A stretch of DNA of 5,859 bases from positions 1 to 5,859 of the forward strand of contig JAQUJJ010000185.1 of the NCBI GenBank assembly GCA_028681035.1. Reading direction: 5' to 3'. The translations under genes and the position numbers were made by a program. Under the pieces are notes generated by a model, which was not told the DNA's origin, did not search any database, and saw nothing but the letters and a program-made list of their open reading frames with translations. Shown here one piece after another: positions 1 through 5,859 of the stretch; positions within the stretch are counted from its first letter, which is position 1, and each line of letters opens with the position of its first letter. The stretch comes from Candidatus Cloacimonadota bacterium (GTDB lineage Bacteria > Cloacimonadota > Cloacimonadia > Cloacimonadales > Cloacimonadaceae).

Positions 1-116
1 AAGTGAGTCATTGGGTTGATGATAGGAACAAACGAAATAGCAGTATTAATTGGCAGTTTACGACCAAAGACTCACGGGTAAAGCTGAAAAGGCTTTATCC
101 GACATTTGATGATTGA
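1..116 (+). mobile_element. 3' end of an IS630-type transposase gene (partial, runs in from the left edge)
   Basis: The frame starting at base 3 is open from the window edge to a TGA at 114-116. Its last residues include WVDDRN followed by NWQFTTKDSRVKLKRLYP and a short FDD tail. The W-x-x-x-RN block followed by NWQFTT-x-DARxKLKRLYP is, from memory, the characteristic C-terminal end of IS630-family (Tc1/mariner-related) DDE transposases. Only about 37 residues are present, so the catalytic residues and the left inverted repeat lie outside the window. The terminal inverted repeat expected after the stop cannot be recognised. IS630 elements insert at TA, and the first TA after the stop is at 125-126, which would place the element end about 9 bases past the stop codon. 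The family assignment rests on a short motif and is likely but not certain. Confidence 0.62.
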
Positions 117-624
117 CGAGACACTAGGTGGATTTGCCACACCCGCTGATAACCGAGAAGAGAACGCTGCCTTTCATGTGCTTTCACACATTTTGGGGGG
201 TGACATTAGCTCCAGATTCTATGATATCTTGCGTGAGAAATACGGTTATGCCTACCAAACAGGTTTTGATTTCAGTTCGGTGAGTGATTTGGGATTCTGG
301 AATGCTTATGCCTTTTGCGATAAAGATGATTATCGCAAGTGTGTGAAAGTGATGCAGGAAATACTTGCCGATATTGTGGTAAATGGGATTGATGTGGACG
401 AGCTTATAATGGCGAAGAAGTATCTAATCGGCATGAATCGTTTTGATTACGAAAGCGTTTCATACACGGCGTCGTCTATGTCCAATCTCGCTGCTTTGGG
501 CTATGAACCGCAATTCTATATGGAGCGCGAAGCCAGGCTAAAAGCAGTGAATGTGGAAACTATCAATAGCATTACCCAAAAGTGGCTAAAGCTAGATAAT
601 CAGTATTTACATTTGTTGGTGTAG
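106..624 (+). pseudogene. C-terminal half of an M16-family peptidase, truncated by an IS element
   Basis: The frame encodes about 170 residues matching the second domain of M16 (pitrilysin/processing-peptidase-like) proteins. Visible hallmarks are an early GGFATPADN segment, HILGGDISSRF (residues 28-38; family form LGGG-x-SSRLF) and LREKYGYAY (42-50; family form LRE-x-x-GLAY), then a helical tail with YLIGMNRF and the usual C-terminal end. Full-length family members are about 400-430 residues. The N-terminal domain with the zinc ligands HxxEH is absent, so this fragment cannot be catalytic alone. In-frame stops at 79-81 and 85-87 close the frame upstream, where the IS630-type transposase end lies in another frame. 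The nominal TTG (106) or ATG (109) starts have no Shine-Dalgarno at proper distance, and probably neither is a real start. The stop lies one base before the activator gene, suggesting an old operon. An inactive M16 subunit paired with a separate active one is possible but less likely here. Confidence 0.72.
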
Positions 625-625
625 T

Positions 626-1399
626 GTGTTAAAGCTTGGTATCGATATTGGTTCTCGCAACACAAAGCTGGTGGTGTATAACGATGATACTTGTACCATA
701 AACCACTTTGCCTACCGCAGCACCGATATCTCGGTAATGGACAGTGTAGATGCTTTACTAAGGGAAGCCTTTGAAAAGTTATCCATTACGAGGGCAGATA
801 TTGGCTGTATCGGAGTTACCGGTTACGGACGCAAGCTTTTCCCCCAAGCTGATGCAGTGCTATCGGAGATAACCTGCCATGCCAGCGGATGCCTGTATTA
901 CTTTCCGGAAACCAGATGCATCATTGATATTGGCGGGCAAGATTCCAAGATTATCAGCATCGGCAAGCATGCTAAAGTGGACGATTTTGTGATGAACGAT
1001 AAATGCGCAGCAGGAACGGGTAGGTTTTTGGAAATGACTGCTATCAGGCTTGGTTGTGATGTTTCGGCTCTTGCCTTGCTTGCATCCCAAAGCACAATCC
1101 AGATGAAACTAAATTCAACCTGCGTGGTTTTCGCAGAATCAGAAATAATCGGCATGATGGCATCCGCTGTTAAAGCCGAGGATATCGCCAAGTCTGTCCA
1201 TACTAGTATTAGCCATAGAATTGCCTCGCAAATGGCACCCCTAGCCTGGGAAGCCCCTGTAATATTTACCGGCGGAGTGGCAAAGAATGATGATTTGGCT
1301 GAGTGTTTAGCAAATGAATTAGACACACATATCTTCAGACCTCCAGAACCAGAAATAACCGGTGCCTTAGGTGCTGCGATACTAGCAAGGAAATTATGA
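626..1399 (+). CDS. (R)-2-hydroxyacyl-CoA dehydratase activator ATPase (HgdC/BadF-BcrA family)
   Basis: A 257-residue ASKHA-fold ATPase that, in its family, forms a homodimer bridging one [4Fe-4S] cluster. It uses ATP to push a low-potential electron into a 2-hydroxyacyl-CoA dehydratase or a benzoyl-CoA reductase-like partner in the cytoplasm. Visible motifs: phosphate-1 loop GIDIGSRNTK (5-14), GVTGYGR (63-69), DIGGQDSK (101-108), NDKCAAGTGRF with Cys127, STCVVFAESE with Cys166, adenosine motif FTGGVAKN (214-221) and EITGALGAA near the end. Cys127 and Cys166 sit at the same numbers I recall for the cluster ligands of Acidaminococcus HgdC, so this looks intact and of normal single-domain length. 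The start is GTG at 626, giving the usual short lead (MLKLGIDIG). It lies one base after the M16 stop with no clear Shine-Dalgarno, implying translational coupling. No dehydratase subunits are in the window, so the substrate (2-hydroxyglutaryl-, lactoyl- or phenyllactyl-CoA, or another) cannot be told. Confidence 0.9.
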   Translation: MLKLGIDIGSRNTKLVVYNDDTCTINHFAYRSTDISVMDSVDALLREAFEKLSITRADIGCIGVTGYGRKLFPQADAVLSEITCHASGCLYYFPETRCIIDIGGQDSKIISIGKHAKVDDFVMNDKCAAGTGRFLEMTAIRLGCDVSALALLASQSTIQMKLNSTCVVFAESEIIGMMASAVKAEDIAKSVHTSISHRIASQMAPLAWEAPVIFTGGVAKNDDLAECLANELDTHIFRPPEPEITGALGAAILARKL

Positions 1400-2142
1400 A
1401 ATACGACTACCATATCCACACAGAAGATAGCTTCGATAGCAAAATCAAGGCAGAGGAGCTTGTTCAAAAGGTAATCGCTCTTGGTTACGATGAAATAGCG
1501 ATTACTGAACATCTGGATTTGTTACCCGAGGAGCTAAGCGTTTTGGGCTTGCCTTCGTTAACCAGATATAAAGCCCGCATTAATGTACTACAAGCAAAGT
1601 ATCCCCAGCTTCGCATCCTTTGTGGCGTTGAGATTGGCGATTATCACAGGGTTAAAGATTTCGCAGCCGCTCTCATTGAAGGCTTGAACTTCGATGTTAT
1701 CATGGGTTCGGTGCATTTCCTTAGGAATCATACCAATGTTGCGCTGCCTCTTCCCCACCCCCTTTCCGATGCCGAAGTAATTGAATACTACGAGCATAAC
1801 CTTGATATGGTTACGAATTGCAATATTGATATACTGGGACATTTGGGTGTCTATAAAAGGTATTACAAGCAAGTTCCGGATGAATCTAACGCTTTGCCGA
1901 TTATAAAAGCGATATTTGAAGTTATGATACACCGTAATATCGCATTGGAGATAAACTTTGGTCCCTTGCGTAGGGGTTATCAACATTTTCACCCGGAGCC
2001 AGAACATTTAGAGCTTTACCACAGCTTGGGCGGTAAACTGTTTTCCGTGGGTAGCGATGCCCATCATCTTGAGAACATAAACGATTACATGCATGCTATA
2101 CCAGAAAAATATCGCAACTGCCCTTACCGTTACTGCAAATAA
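1396..2142 (+). CDS. PHP-domain phosphoesterase, histidinol-phosphatase (HisJ/HisK-type) family
   Basis: A 248-residue PHP-family metal-dependent phosphoesterase. In this subfamily the best known activity is histidinol-phosphate phosphatase, the penultimate step of histidine synthesis, with a trinuclear metal site. Metal-ligand motifs appear in order: YHIHTEDSFDS (H6 and H8), AITEHLD (E38, H39), CGVEIGDY (E79), IMGSVHF (H107), ILGHLGVYKRY (H149), ALEINFGPLRRG (E185) and FSVGSDAHH (D221, H223). Nothing appears missing and the length is typical. The ATG overlaps the stop of the activator gene as ATGA, with AAGGAA a few bases upstream, so the two are translationally coupled. No other his genes are nearby and the neighbour is a dehydratase activator. 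The histidine role is therefore a family-level assignment, and action on another phosphate ester is possible. Confidence 0.85.
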   Translation: MKYDYHIHTEDSFDSKIKAEELVQKVIALGYDEIAITEHLDLLPEELSVLGLPSLTRYKARINVLQAKYPQLRILCGVEIGDYHRVKDFAAALIEGLNFDVIMGSVHFLRNHTNVALPLPHPLSDAEVIEYYEHNLDMVTNCNIDILGHLGVYKRYYKQVPDESNALPIIKAIFEVMIHRNIALEINFGPLRRGYQHFHPEPEHLELYHSLGGKLFSVGSDAHHLENINDYMHAIPEKYRNCPYRYCK

Positions 2143-2157
2143 ACAGATATGAACAAA

Positions 2158-2186
2158 GCGGCTTGCCTACAATAAAGACAAGCCGT
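2158..2186. terminator. hairpin between convergent transcription units, possible bidirectional terminator
   Basis: CGGCTTG at 2159-2165 pairs perfectly with CAAGCCG at 2179-2185, extended by one G-U pair, around a 13-nt loop. It lies 16 bases after the stop of the plus-strand PHP gene and 7 bases past the 3' end of the minus-strand tRNA. The following tract is TATATTCT on the plus strand and CTTTGTTC on the minus strand. Both are only moderately T-rich, so termination strength is uncertain, but position between two converging units fits. Confidence 0.5.
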
Positions 2187-2192
2187 ATATTC

Positions 2193-2264
<72 letters not shown>

Positions 2265-2269
<5 letters not shown>

Positions 2270-2939
2270 CTCTAACAATTTTTAAAAATGATGATTTACC
2301 AAGTCCATCCCTAAAACAACCGCTTTGCATACGTAAGCCATCAATCTCGGAAAAACAGCATGGCTCATCTAACTCAAGGGTGTAACACGCTGCACTCTGC
2401 AACTTGACATATACTGTGCTACGGGTTTCAACATTTCTAGGAAACCAATAATATTCTGATAAGAAACCAATGATATGAGAACCATCTGCCACCGGTTGCC
2501 ATTTTGGCAAGGGAAGCCAATATTTAAGCTTTACGCTAACTGAATCCTGGGAAACAAACAAAGACCTTTTTAAGCTATAACACACTTCCACAGAGTTCGG
2601 ATCTAACAATGCCGGCACAGGAAGAGAAGGGACAAAATGTTCCACTTGCAGGTTGGTAGTGATACTCGGTGATACTAGCTTAGAGTTTATGAACACTTGT
2701 TCAAGATTAGCATCTTGATTCATGAAAAAGCTGAAGTAATCTGCAGCCAACGTACTATCTGGTTTAACTTTAAAGTCAACGGTTACATAAACCTTCTGTA
2801 ATACGTTTGAAAGCCTTAAATCCAGATTATAAACTGGAGATGATATTAGCCCAAACTTTAGTTGGTTAGTAATTTCGTCCTGTGCAAAGAGGGAAAACAC
2901 AAGGCAAAATAAGATTATGCAAATATAGTACTTACGCAT
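2265..2939 (-). CDS. exported protein of unknown function, possibly C-terminally shortened
   Basis: A 224-residue protein whose family I do not recognise. Residues 1-19 form a clear Sec signal peptide: RK, then a hydrophobic run through ILFCLVFSLFA, with probable cleavage before QDE. There is no lipobox cysteine just after it. The rest is rich in alternating hydrophobic strands (for example YVTVDFKVKP, SVSVKLKYWLPLPKW) with a SEYYWFPRN segment near 161-169, suggesting a secreted beta-rich domain. The order of strands followed by a YWFPR-like turn recalls the N-terminal beta domain of M1-type peptidase relatives, in which case a catalytic domain would be missing; that is a weak guess. The ATG at 2937-2939 is supported by AAGGAG at 2945-2950, five bases upstream. 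The TAA lies inside the acceptor stem of the downstream tRNA-Thr, which is unusual and may mean the gene's end was reshaped. Confidence 0.68.
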
Positions 2940-3316
2940 TTTAACTCCTTGACCAGTATGTAATGTTATTCACACATGAAAACAGTGCTATCTTTCTATT
3001 ATGCAAATTCCAGACCTAAATCTTCAGGATTGTCTCATTAACAGTGTTTTATTCTATCTCGGGATGCGTAAGCTCACCGATATCAAACCACTAAGCTCAA
3101 TAAATTAAACCAACATTGTAAAAATGAGGGCAGTTGAATGTCTGCCCTCATTTGGGTAATTAAACTATTGTTTCGTTATAGCTGTCAATACCTTAGTGCA
3201 TGTTAAGATGCAGAGAAGGACACCAATCCCGGTAAAATAGCGAGACTGACAGAACTGTATTGTTGGTGGCAACTATGTATGTTTAACACAACAGAGCTGT
3301 ACCATAAAGAATACAT
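2940..3316. other. intergenic region between iorB and the exported-protein gene
   Basis: No coding frame with start, Shine-Dalgarno and protein-like composition is seen on either strand. It contains the Shine-Dalgarno of the minus-strand exported-protein gene (AAGGAG, 2945-2950) and the strong hairpin at 3122-3153. A CATAAT/ATAATA-like element on the minus strand near 2998-3004 could be a -10 box for that gene, but I find no convincing -35 partner. The stretch 3154-3316, between the hairpin and iorB, would be the 3' untranslated part of the iorAB message. A near-repeat ACAGAACTGT (about 3250) and ACAGAGCTGT (about 3291) is present without clear meaning. Confidence 0.5.
3122..3153 (-). terminator. 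intrinsic terminator downstream of iorAB
   Basis: AAATGAGGGCAG (3122-3133) pairs perfectly over 12 bp with CTGCCCTCATTT (3142-3153) around an 8-nt loop. On the minus strand the stem is GC-rich at its centre and runs directly into ATTTTTAC, a short T tract, which is the form of a rho-independent terminator for transcription coming from iorB about 165 bases upstream. On the plus strand the following bases are GGGTAATT, so termination in that direction is less likely. It would also shield the downstream exported-protein gene from read-through. Confidence 0.75.
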
Positions 3317-3886
3317 TTAGTTAATTAACATTCCAGCTTGCAAAGCTCTGAGATTGGCTTCCACAATGACATCACCTTTGCGGGCAAAGATGGTTTTTAT
3401 TGCGTCTTCAATCTCTTGCTTAGTAAATCCTAAATGTTTTATTGCCGCTCCAAGAACTACTATATTCATAGACCGACTGGCTTTGATTTCTTTGGCAATG
3501 GCATCAGCATCGAAGAGTACATGGTTGCCTATCTTCTTAATCTCTGCATAAATATCCTCTTCGGGAGGGTAAACAGCGATATTCTTGAAGGGCATAGAAT
3601 TGGTGATAATCCAGCCTTCCTTGTTAAGATACGGCAAGTAGCGAAGAGCTTCCATTGGCTCCACGCTTAAAATCATGTCCGCTCCACCTAAGCTGATAAG
3701 ATCACTCCATATAGGTTCATCAGAGATGCGAAGGTGAGATTGCACATCTCCCCCACGCTGGCTCATGCCGTGAACTTCGGCTTGTTTCAGGTGCATTCCA
3801 CGCTTTAAGGCAGCAGTGCCAATGATGGTAGCAATGGTTAATATACCTTGTCCACCCACACCTGCTAGTATTATATCCTTTTTCAT
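3317..3886 (-). CDS. iorB: indolepyruvate:ferredoxin oxidoreductase, beta (gamma-domain) subunit
   Basis: The 189-residue small subunit of the thiamine-pyrophosphate enzyme that oxidatively decarboxylates indolepyruvate and other aryl-pyruvates to aryl-acetyl-CoA, passing electrons to ferredoxin in the cytoplasm. It belongs to the 2-oxoacid oxidoreductase gamma-domain family. Visible motifs are AGVGGQGILT (8-17), the diagnostic EVHGMSQRGGDVQSHLR (37-53), ADMILSVEPMEALRYLP (69-85) and VVLGAAIKHLG near 143-153. The ATG at 3884-3886 is chosen although an in-frame ATG exists 15 codons upstream at 3929-3931. The downstream start begins the family core at once, has GGAGGTG at the right distance, and overlaps the iorA stop as ATGA. 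The upstream start would add residues lying wholly within iorA. Length is normal. Translation is probably coupled to iorA, and the hairpin at 3122-3153 ends the operon. Confidence 0.93.
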   Translation of the reverse strand: MKKDIILAGVGGQGILTIATIIGTAALKRGMHLKQAEVHGMSQRGGDVQSHLRISDEPIWSDLISLGGADMILSVEPMEALRYLPYLNKEGWIITNSMPFKNIAVYPPEEDIYAEIKKIGNHVLFDADAIAKEIKASRSMNIVVLGAAIKHLGFTKQEIEDAIKTIFARKGDVIVEANLRALQAGMLIN

Positions 3887-5484
3887 GTTGGCACCTCCAT
3901 CTTGTATTTTTTCTTTAGCGTCTGCACACATTCTCTTCGCGGAATAATAACCGAAACACCGTTGTAGGCTATTTCTTCCTTGTAAATTTGCACCATTTCA
4001 GGATAGTTCTTTTTAAAAGGTACAAATACCCTAATATGCTCTTTTTCCACGCCAAGTCCGGCACAGATATCTTCTAACTTACCAAACGCTGTATAATCCT
4101 GACCACCTGTCATAGCTGTAGTAGAATTATCTAGAATAACGATAACCACATTCGCTTTATCGAAGATGCAATCCAACAAACCTGTCATCCCGGAATGGGC
4201 AAATGTGCTATCCCCAATAACAGCTACTGCTGGGAACAATCCGCTATCAGAAGCTCCCTTTGCCATGGTTATAGAGGCTCCCATATCCACACAGGAATTT
4301 ATTGCATTGTAGGGAGGCATGAAACCTAGCGTATAGCAACCGATATCACTGAACACGTGTCCTCTACCATATTGTTCCATTGCTTCATTTAACGCCAAGT
4401 ACGAATCTGCATGGGGGCAACCAACACAAAGCATGGGCGGGCGGGCGGCAACAGTAGCGGGAACATCGCTACCATAGGTATCTTCCAAACCCAAAGCTTG
4501 TCTAACTTTATTGGGGTTTAGCTCGCCATCTCTGGATAAAGTACCATCTAACCTGCCGTGAATTGGTTTTTGTCCGGCAAAGGATAGCCCTTTTAATTGT
4601 TCTTCCACGAGGGGCATGCCCTCTTCAAATATCATCAAACTGTCACAGGTGTTGTAGAGAGCGTGAATTTGCTCTGCTGGCAAGGGGTATTGGCATATCT
4701 TCACCACCGGATAGGGTATCTCTTTGCCGCCAAACGCTTCATTAAGGTAATTAAATGCCAAGCCAGTACAGATTATCCCAAGGGATTTATCTTTGGCTTG
4801 TAGATTATAGCTGTTGAAAGGAGAAATCGCAGATTCGTGGATAAAGTCTTTCTGCATCTCAATCAAATGCTTATACTTCTTGCGTGCAATGGCAGGCAGA
4901 AGCATGAACTGGAGGATATTATCAGGTTTCTTTAGTGGGTTTTGCGCTAATATAGCCTTTGTTTTAACACCCGAGCGCGAGTGAGAAAGCCTGGTGGTTA
5001 AACGGATCATCACGGGAATGTGGTATTTCTCTGACAAATTAAATCCATAAAACGCCATATCATAACATTCTTGCTGGTTGGAAGGCTCCAGAATAGGAAT
5101 CATCGCAAATTTACCATAAAAGCGGGAATCCTGTTCATTTTGCGAACTGTGCATGGAGGGATCATCTGCAACCACAACCAATAAGCCACCATGAGCACCG
5201 GTAAAAGCTGAATTCATAAAAGGATCAGCCGCTACATTCAAACCAACATGTTTCATTGTTACCATGGTTCGCCTACCGGCATAACTCATGCCAATAGCAG
5301 ATTCCATAGCTGTTTTCTCGTTAGAACTCCAAGTGCGGTGAATTCCTTCGGCTTGCTTACTGCGCTGGACATATTCCAGTATTTCCGTGGAAGGTGTTCC
5401 GGGATATGCATAAAAGCCGGATATTCCTGCATCCAACGCACCTTGCGCTAAGGCTTCATCGCCTAAAAGCATCAAAGCATCCAT
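3883..5484 (-). CDS. iorA: indolepyruvate:ferredoxin oxidoreductase, alpha subunit, short form without ferredoxin domain
   Basis: The 533-residue catalytic subunit partnering IorB in ferredoxin-dependent oxidation of aryl-pyruvates from tryptophan, phenylalanine and tyrosine. Order of parts: an N-terminal pyrimidine-binding domain with LLGDEALAQGALDAG (6-20), YAYPGTPSTE (25-34), WSSNEKTAME (52-61), MKHVGLNVAAD (77-87) and DDPSMHSSQNEQDSR (107-121); a middle transketolase-C-like domain with IICTGLAFNYL and a conserved EEGMPLVEEQL (287-297); then CVGCPH (353-358) and the TPP-binding domain with DIGCYTLG (380-387), GDSTFAHSG (424-432) and LDNSTTAMTGGQD (451-463). The protein ends at PRRECVQTLKKKYKMEVPT. 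Many archaeal and clostridial IorA proteins carry a further region of roughly 70-80 residues with two CxxCxxC clusters, which is absent here. From memory, similar short forms occur in Bacteroidota. Start ATG 5482-5484 has AAGGAGA seven bases upstream. Confidence 0.94.
   Translation of the reverse strand: MDALMLLGDEALAQGALDAGISGFYAYPGTPSTEILEYVQRSKQAEGIHRTWSSNEKTAMESAIGMSYAGRRTMVTMKHVGLNVAADPFMNSAFTGAHGGLLVVVADDPSMHSSQNEQDSRFYGKFAMIPILEPSNQQECYDMAFYGFNLSEKYHIPVMIRLTTRLSHSRSGVKTKAILAQNPLKKPDNILQFMLLPAIARKKYKHLIEMQKDFIHESAISPFNSYNLQAKDKSLGIICTGLAFNYLNEAFGGKEIPYPVVKICQYPLPAEQIHALYNTCDSLMIFEEGMPLVEEQLKGLSFAGQKPIHGRLDGTLSRDGELNPNKVRQALGLEDTYGSDVPATVAARPPMLCVGCPHADSYLALNEAMEQYGRGHVFSDIGCYTLGFMPPYNAINSCVDMGASITMAKGASDSGLFPAVAVIGDSTFAHSGMTGLLDCIFDKANVVIVILDNSTTAMTGGQDYTAFGKLEDICAGLGVEKEHIRVFVPFKKNYPEMVQIYKEEIAYNGVSVIIPRRECVQTLKKKYKMEVPT
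3892..3898 (-). promoter_or_regulatory. ribosome binding site that fixes the iorB start
   Basis: On the minus strand GGAGGTG lies five bases (CCAAC) before the ATG at 3884-3886. It sits within the last codons of iorA and supports the internal ATG over the upstream in-frame ATG at 3929-3931. Confidence 0.8.
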
Positions 5485-5491
5485 TAGTTAA

Positions 5492-5498
5492 TCTCCTT
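5492..5498 (-). promoter_or_regulatory. ribosome binding site of iorA
   Basis: On the minus strand AAGGAGA stands seven bases before the ATG at 5482-5484. A second in-frame-looking ATG four bases on (ATGGATG) is in a different frame, so the first ATG is the start. Confidence 0.75.
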
Positions 5499-5615
5499 GG
5501 TATCTTTATTTATCTTATGTATAATCACTTAGCAGATATGCTTCACTCTCTGGAAGCCAATACCACACAATGACAAATACCTTGTATCCGTCAAGCAGAA
5601 AAAGGTATATTTATT

Positions 5616-5717
5616 ACAGCCTCCTTGCATGCATTGCCCTATCATTGCCCACCCAATGCCCATGTGGAGGGCAATGAGTGGGCAATGATAGGGTAATAGA
5701 ATCAAGGATGAGGCTGT
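5616..5717. repeat. long imperfect palindrome with helically phased ATTGCCC heptamers
   Basis: The core arms 5633-5661 and 5669-5697 are 29 bases each around a 7-nt centre (ATGTGGA). I count 26 Watson-Crick pairs, one G-T pair and two mismatches. An outer extension pairs CCTTG (5623-5627) with CAAGG (5703-5707) and ACAGCCT (5616-5622) with AGGCTGT (5711-5717), separated from the core by a small internal loop of about 5 nt per side and a 3-nt bulge. Each core arm is itself three 11-bp units: ATTGCCC starts at 5633 and 5644, AATGCCC at 5655; on the other arm GGGCAAT starts at 5669 and 5680, GGGTAAT at 5691. It lies about 130 bases upstream of iorA. It could be a dispersed palindromic (REP/MITE-like) element, a cooperative operator, or a structured RNA/terminator for a gene entering from the right. 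Confidence 0.75.
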
Positions 5718-5737
5718 CAAGATGTCTTAAATATATC

Positions 5738-5859
5738 TCACATCCCCCCGTTTTTACAACAGGGAATGATAAGCTGTTCCCCTTCCTGCCATTTTCCTTT
5801 GTAGGGATTGATATTGTACCTTGTCACAGAGCTAAAACAAGTCTCCAGTAGCATGGATA
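5738..5859 (-). CDS. possible 3' end of an unidentified gene entering from the right edge
   Basis: On the minus strand one frame is open from the window edge to a TGA at 5738-5740, about 39 codons, containing RYNINPYKGKWQEGEQ and ending IIPCCKNGGM. The other two minus-strand frames close early. The composition (charged, W/Y-containing) looks more protein-like than random DNA, but no family is recognised, the piece is very short, and an internal ATG at 5852-5854 has no Shine-Dalgarno visible. The palindrome at 5616-5717 begins about 20 bases after this stop and could then act as its 3' hairpin. It may equally be chance. Confidence 0.25.
   Translation of the reverse strand, partial: SMLLETCFSSVTRYNINPYKGKWQEGEQLIIPCCKNGGM

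Larger units (their letters stand above)
5485..5859. other. intergenic region upstream of iorA
   Basis: Apart from the iorA Shine-Dalgarno and the long palindrome at 5616-5717 this stretch holds no recognised gene. The iorA promoter should lie on the minus strand between the palindrome and the gene. TTGACG (5589-5594) resembles a -35 box but has no good -10 at 16-18 bases, and TATACAT (about 5518-5524) could be a -10 with only a poor -35. Neither can be called. A long open reading frame crossing 5529-5720 on the minus strand merely reads through the palindrome and is not protein-like. Confidence 0.45.

Noticed and set aside
106..111. TTG/ATG at the head of the M16 frame as a genuine gene start
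   Set aside because: The product would begin within the second M16 domain, there is no Shine-Dalgarno at proper distance, and the upstream bases encode the transposase end.
898..1512. Long minus-strand frame (204 codons) opposite the activator gene
   Set aside because: It is the antisense shadow of a gene with unambiguous family motifs; it has low-complexity, Ala/Ser-rich composition and no Shine-Dalgarno or recognisable domain.
1588..2007. Minus-strand frame of 139 codons opposite the PHP gene
   Set aside because: Antisense to a gene with all PHP metal motifs intact; no independent coding signal.
3887..3931. Longer iorB with 15 extra N-terminal residues from the upstream ATG
   Set aside because: The extension lies entirely within iorA and is not part of the family core; GGAGG and the ATGA overlap point to the start at 3884-3886.
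5589..5594. TTGACG as the -35 box of an iorA promoter
   Set aside because: No acceptable -10 hexamer stands 16-18 bases downstream on the minus strand.
5633..5697. CRISPR array
   Set aside because: The repeated unit is only 11 bp with no unique spacers, and half the copies are inverted; this is a phased palindrome, not repeat-spacer structure.
5529..5720. 63-codon minus-strand frame upstream of iorA
   Set aside because: It reads straight through the long palindrome, giving repeat-derived residues; no Shine-Dalgarno and no protein-like pattern.

Overview
The window looks like part of a chromosome from an anaerobic, amino-acid-fermenting bacterium. The main evidence is an indolepyruvate:ferredoxin oxidoreductase pair (iorA-iorB) and an activator ATPase of the 2-hydroxyacyl-CoA dehydratase type. 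Both are oxygen-sensitive enzyme systems typical of strict anaerobes. Base composition is moderately AT-rich by eye. The style of the signal peptide and the short IorA without a ferredoxin domain would suit Bacteroidota or Cloacimonadota-like lineages. That placement is an impression, not a proof.

Left part, plus strand (1-2142). The window opens inside the 3' end of an IS630-type transposase, which runs almost directly into the C-terminal half of an M16 peptidase gene. The M16 gene therefore looks truncated by the insertion. One base after its stop begins a 2-hydroxyacyl-CoA dehydratase activator (HgdC/BadF type). That gene overlaps, by ATGA, a PHP-family histidinol-phosphatase-like gene. 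The three reading frames are packed as one operon, which may have lost its native 5' end to the IS.

Middle (2143-3316), minus strand. A small hairpin separates the convergent transcription units. A tRNA-Thr (CGT anticodon, CCA encoded) follows, and its 5' end overlaps by 5 nt the stop codon of an exported protein of unknown function. The approximately 375 bases upstream of that gene hold no recognisable gene but contain a strong 12-bp hairpin followed by T residues on the minus strand, the likely terminator of iorAB.

Right part, minus strand (3317-5859). iorA and iorB overlap by ATGA and each has a good Shine-Dalgarno sequence. IorA carries the pyrimidine-binding and TPP-binding regions but ends where the usual C-terminal 2x[4Fe-4S] domain should begin. 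Upstream of iorA lies about 375 bp of mostly non-coding DNA with a long imperfect palindrome (about 100 bp). Its core is built from three plus three copies of an ATTGCCC heptamer at exact 11-bp spacing in opposite orientation. A short open frame enters from the right edge.

Functionally, IorAB (oxidation of aryl-pyruvates from aromatic amino acids, reducing ferredoxin) and the activator (ATP-driven one-electron injection from a reduced donor into a dehydratase) could belong to the oxidative and reductive arms of amino acid fermentation. They are on opposite strands, though, and no dehydratase subunits are in the window, so this link is inference. No clearly new multi-gene system is visible. 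The items most worth a second look are the phased palindrome, the tRNA/CDS overlap, the IS/M16 junction and the ferredoxin-less IorA.
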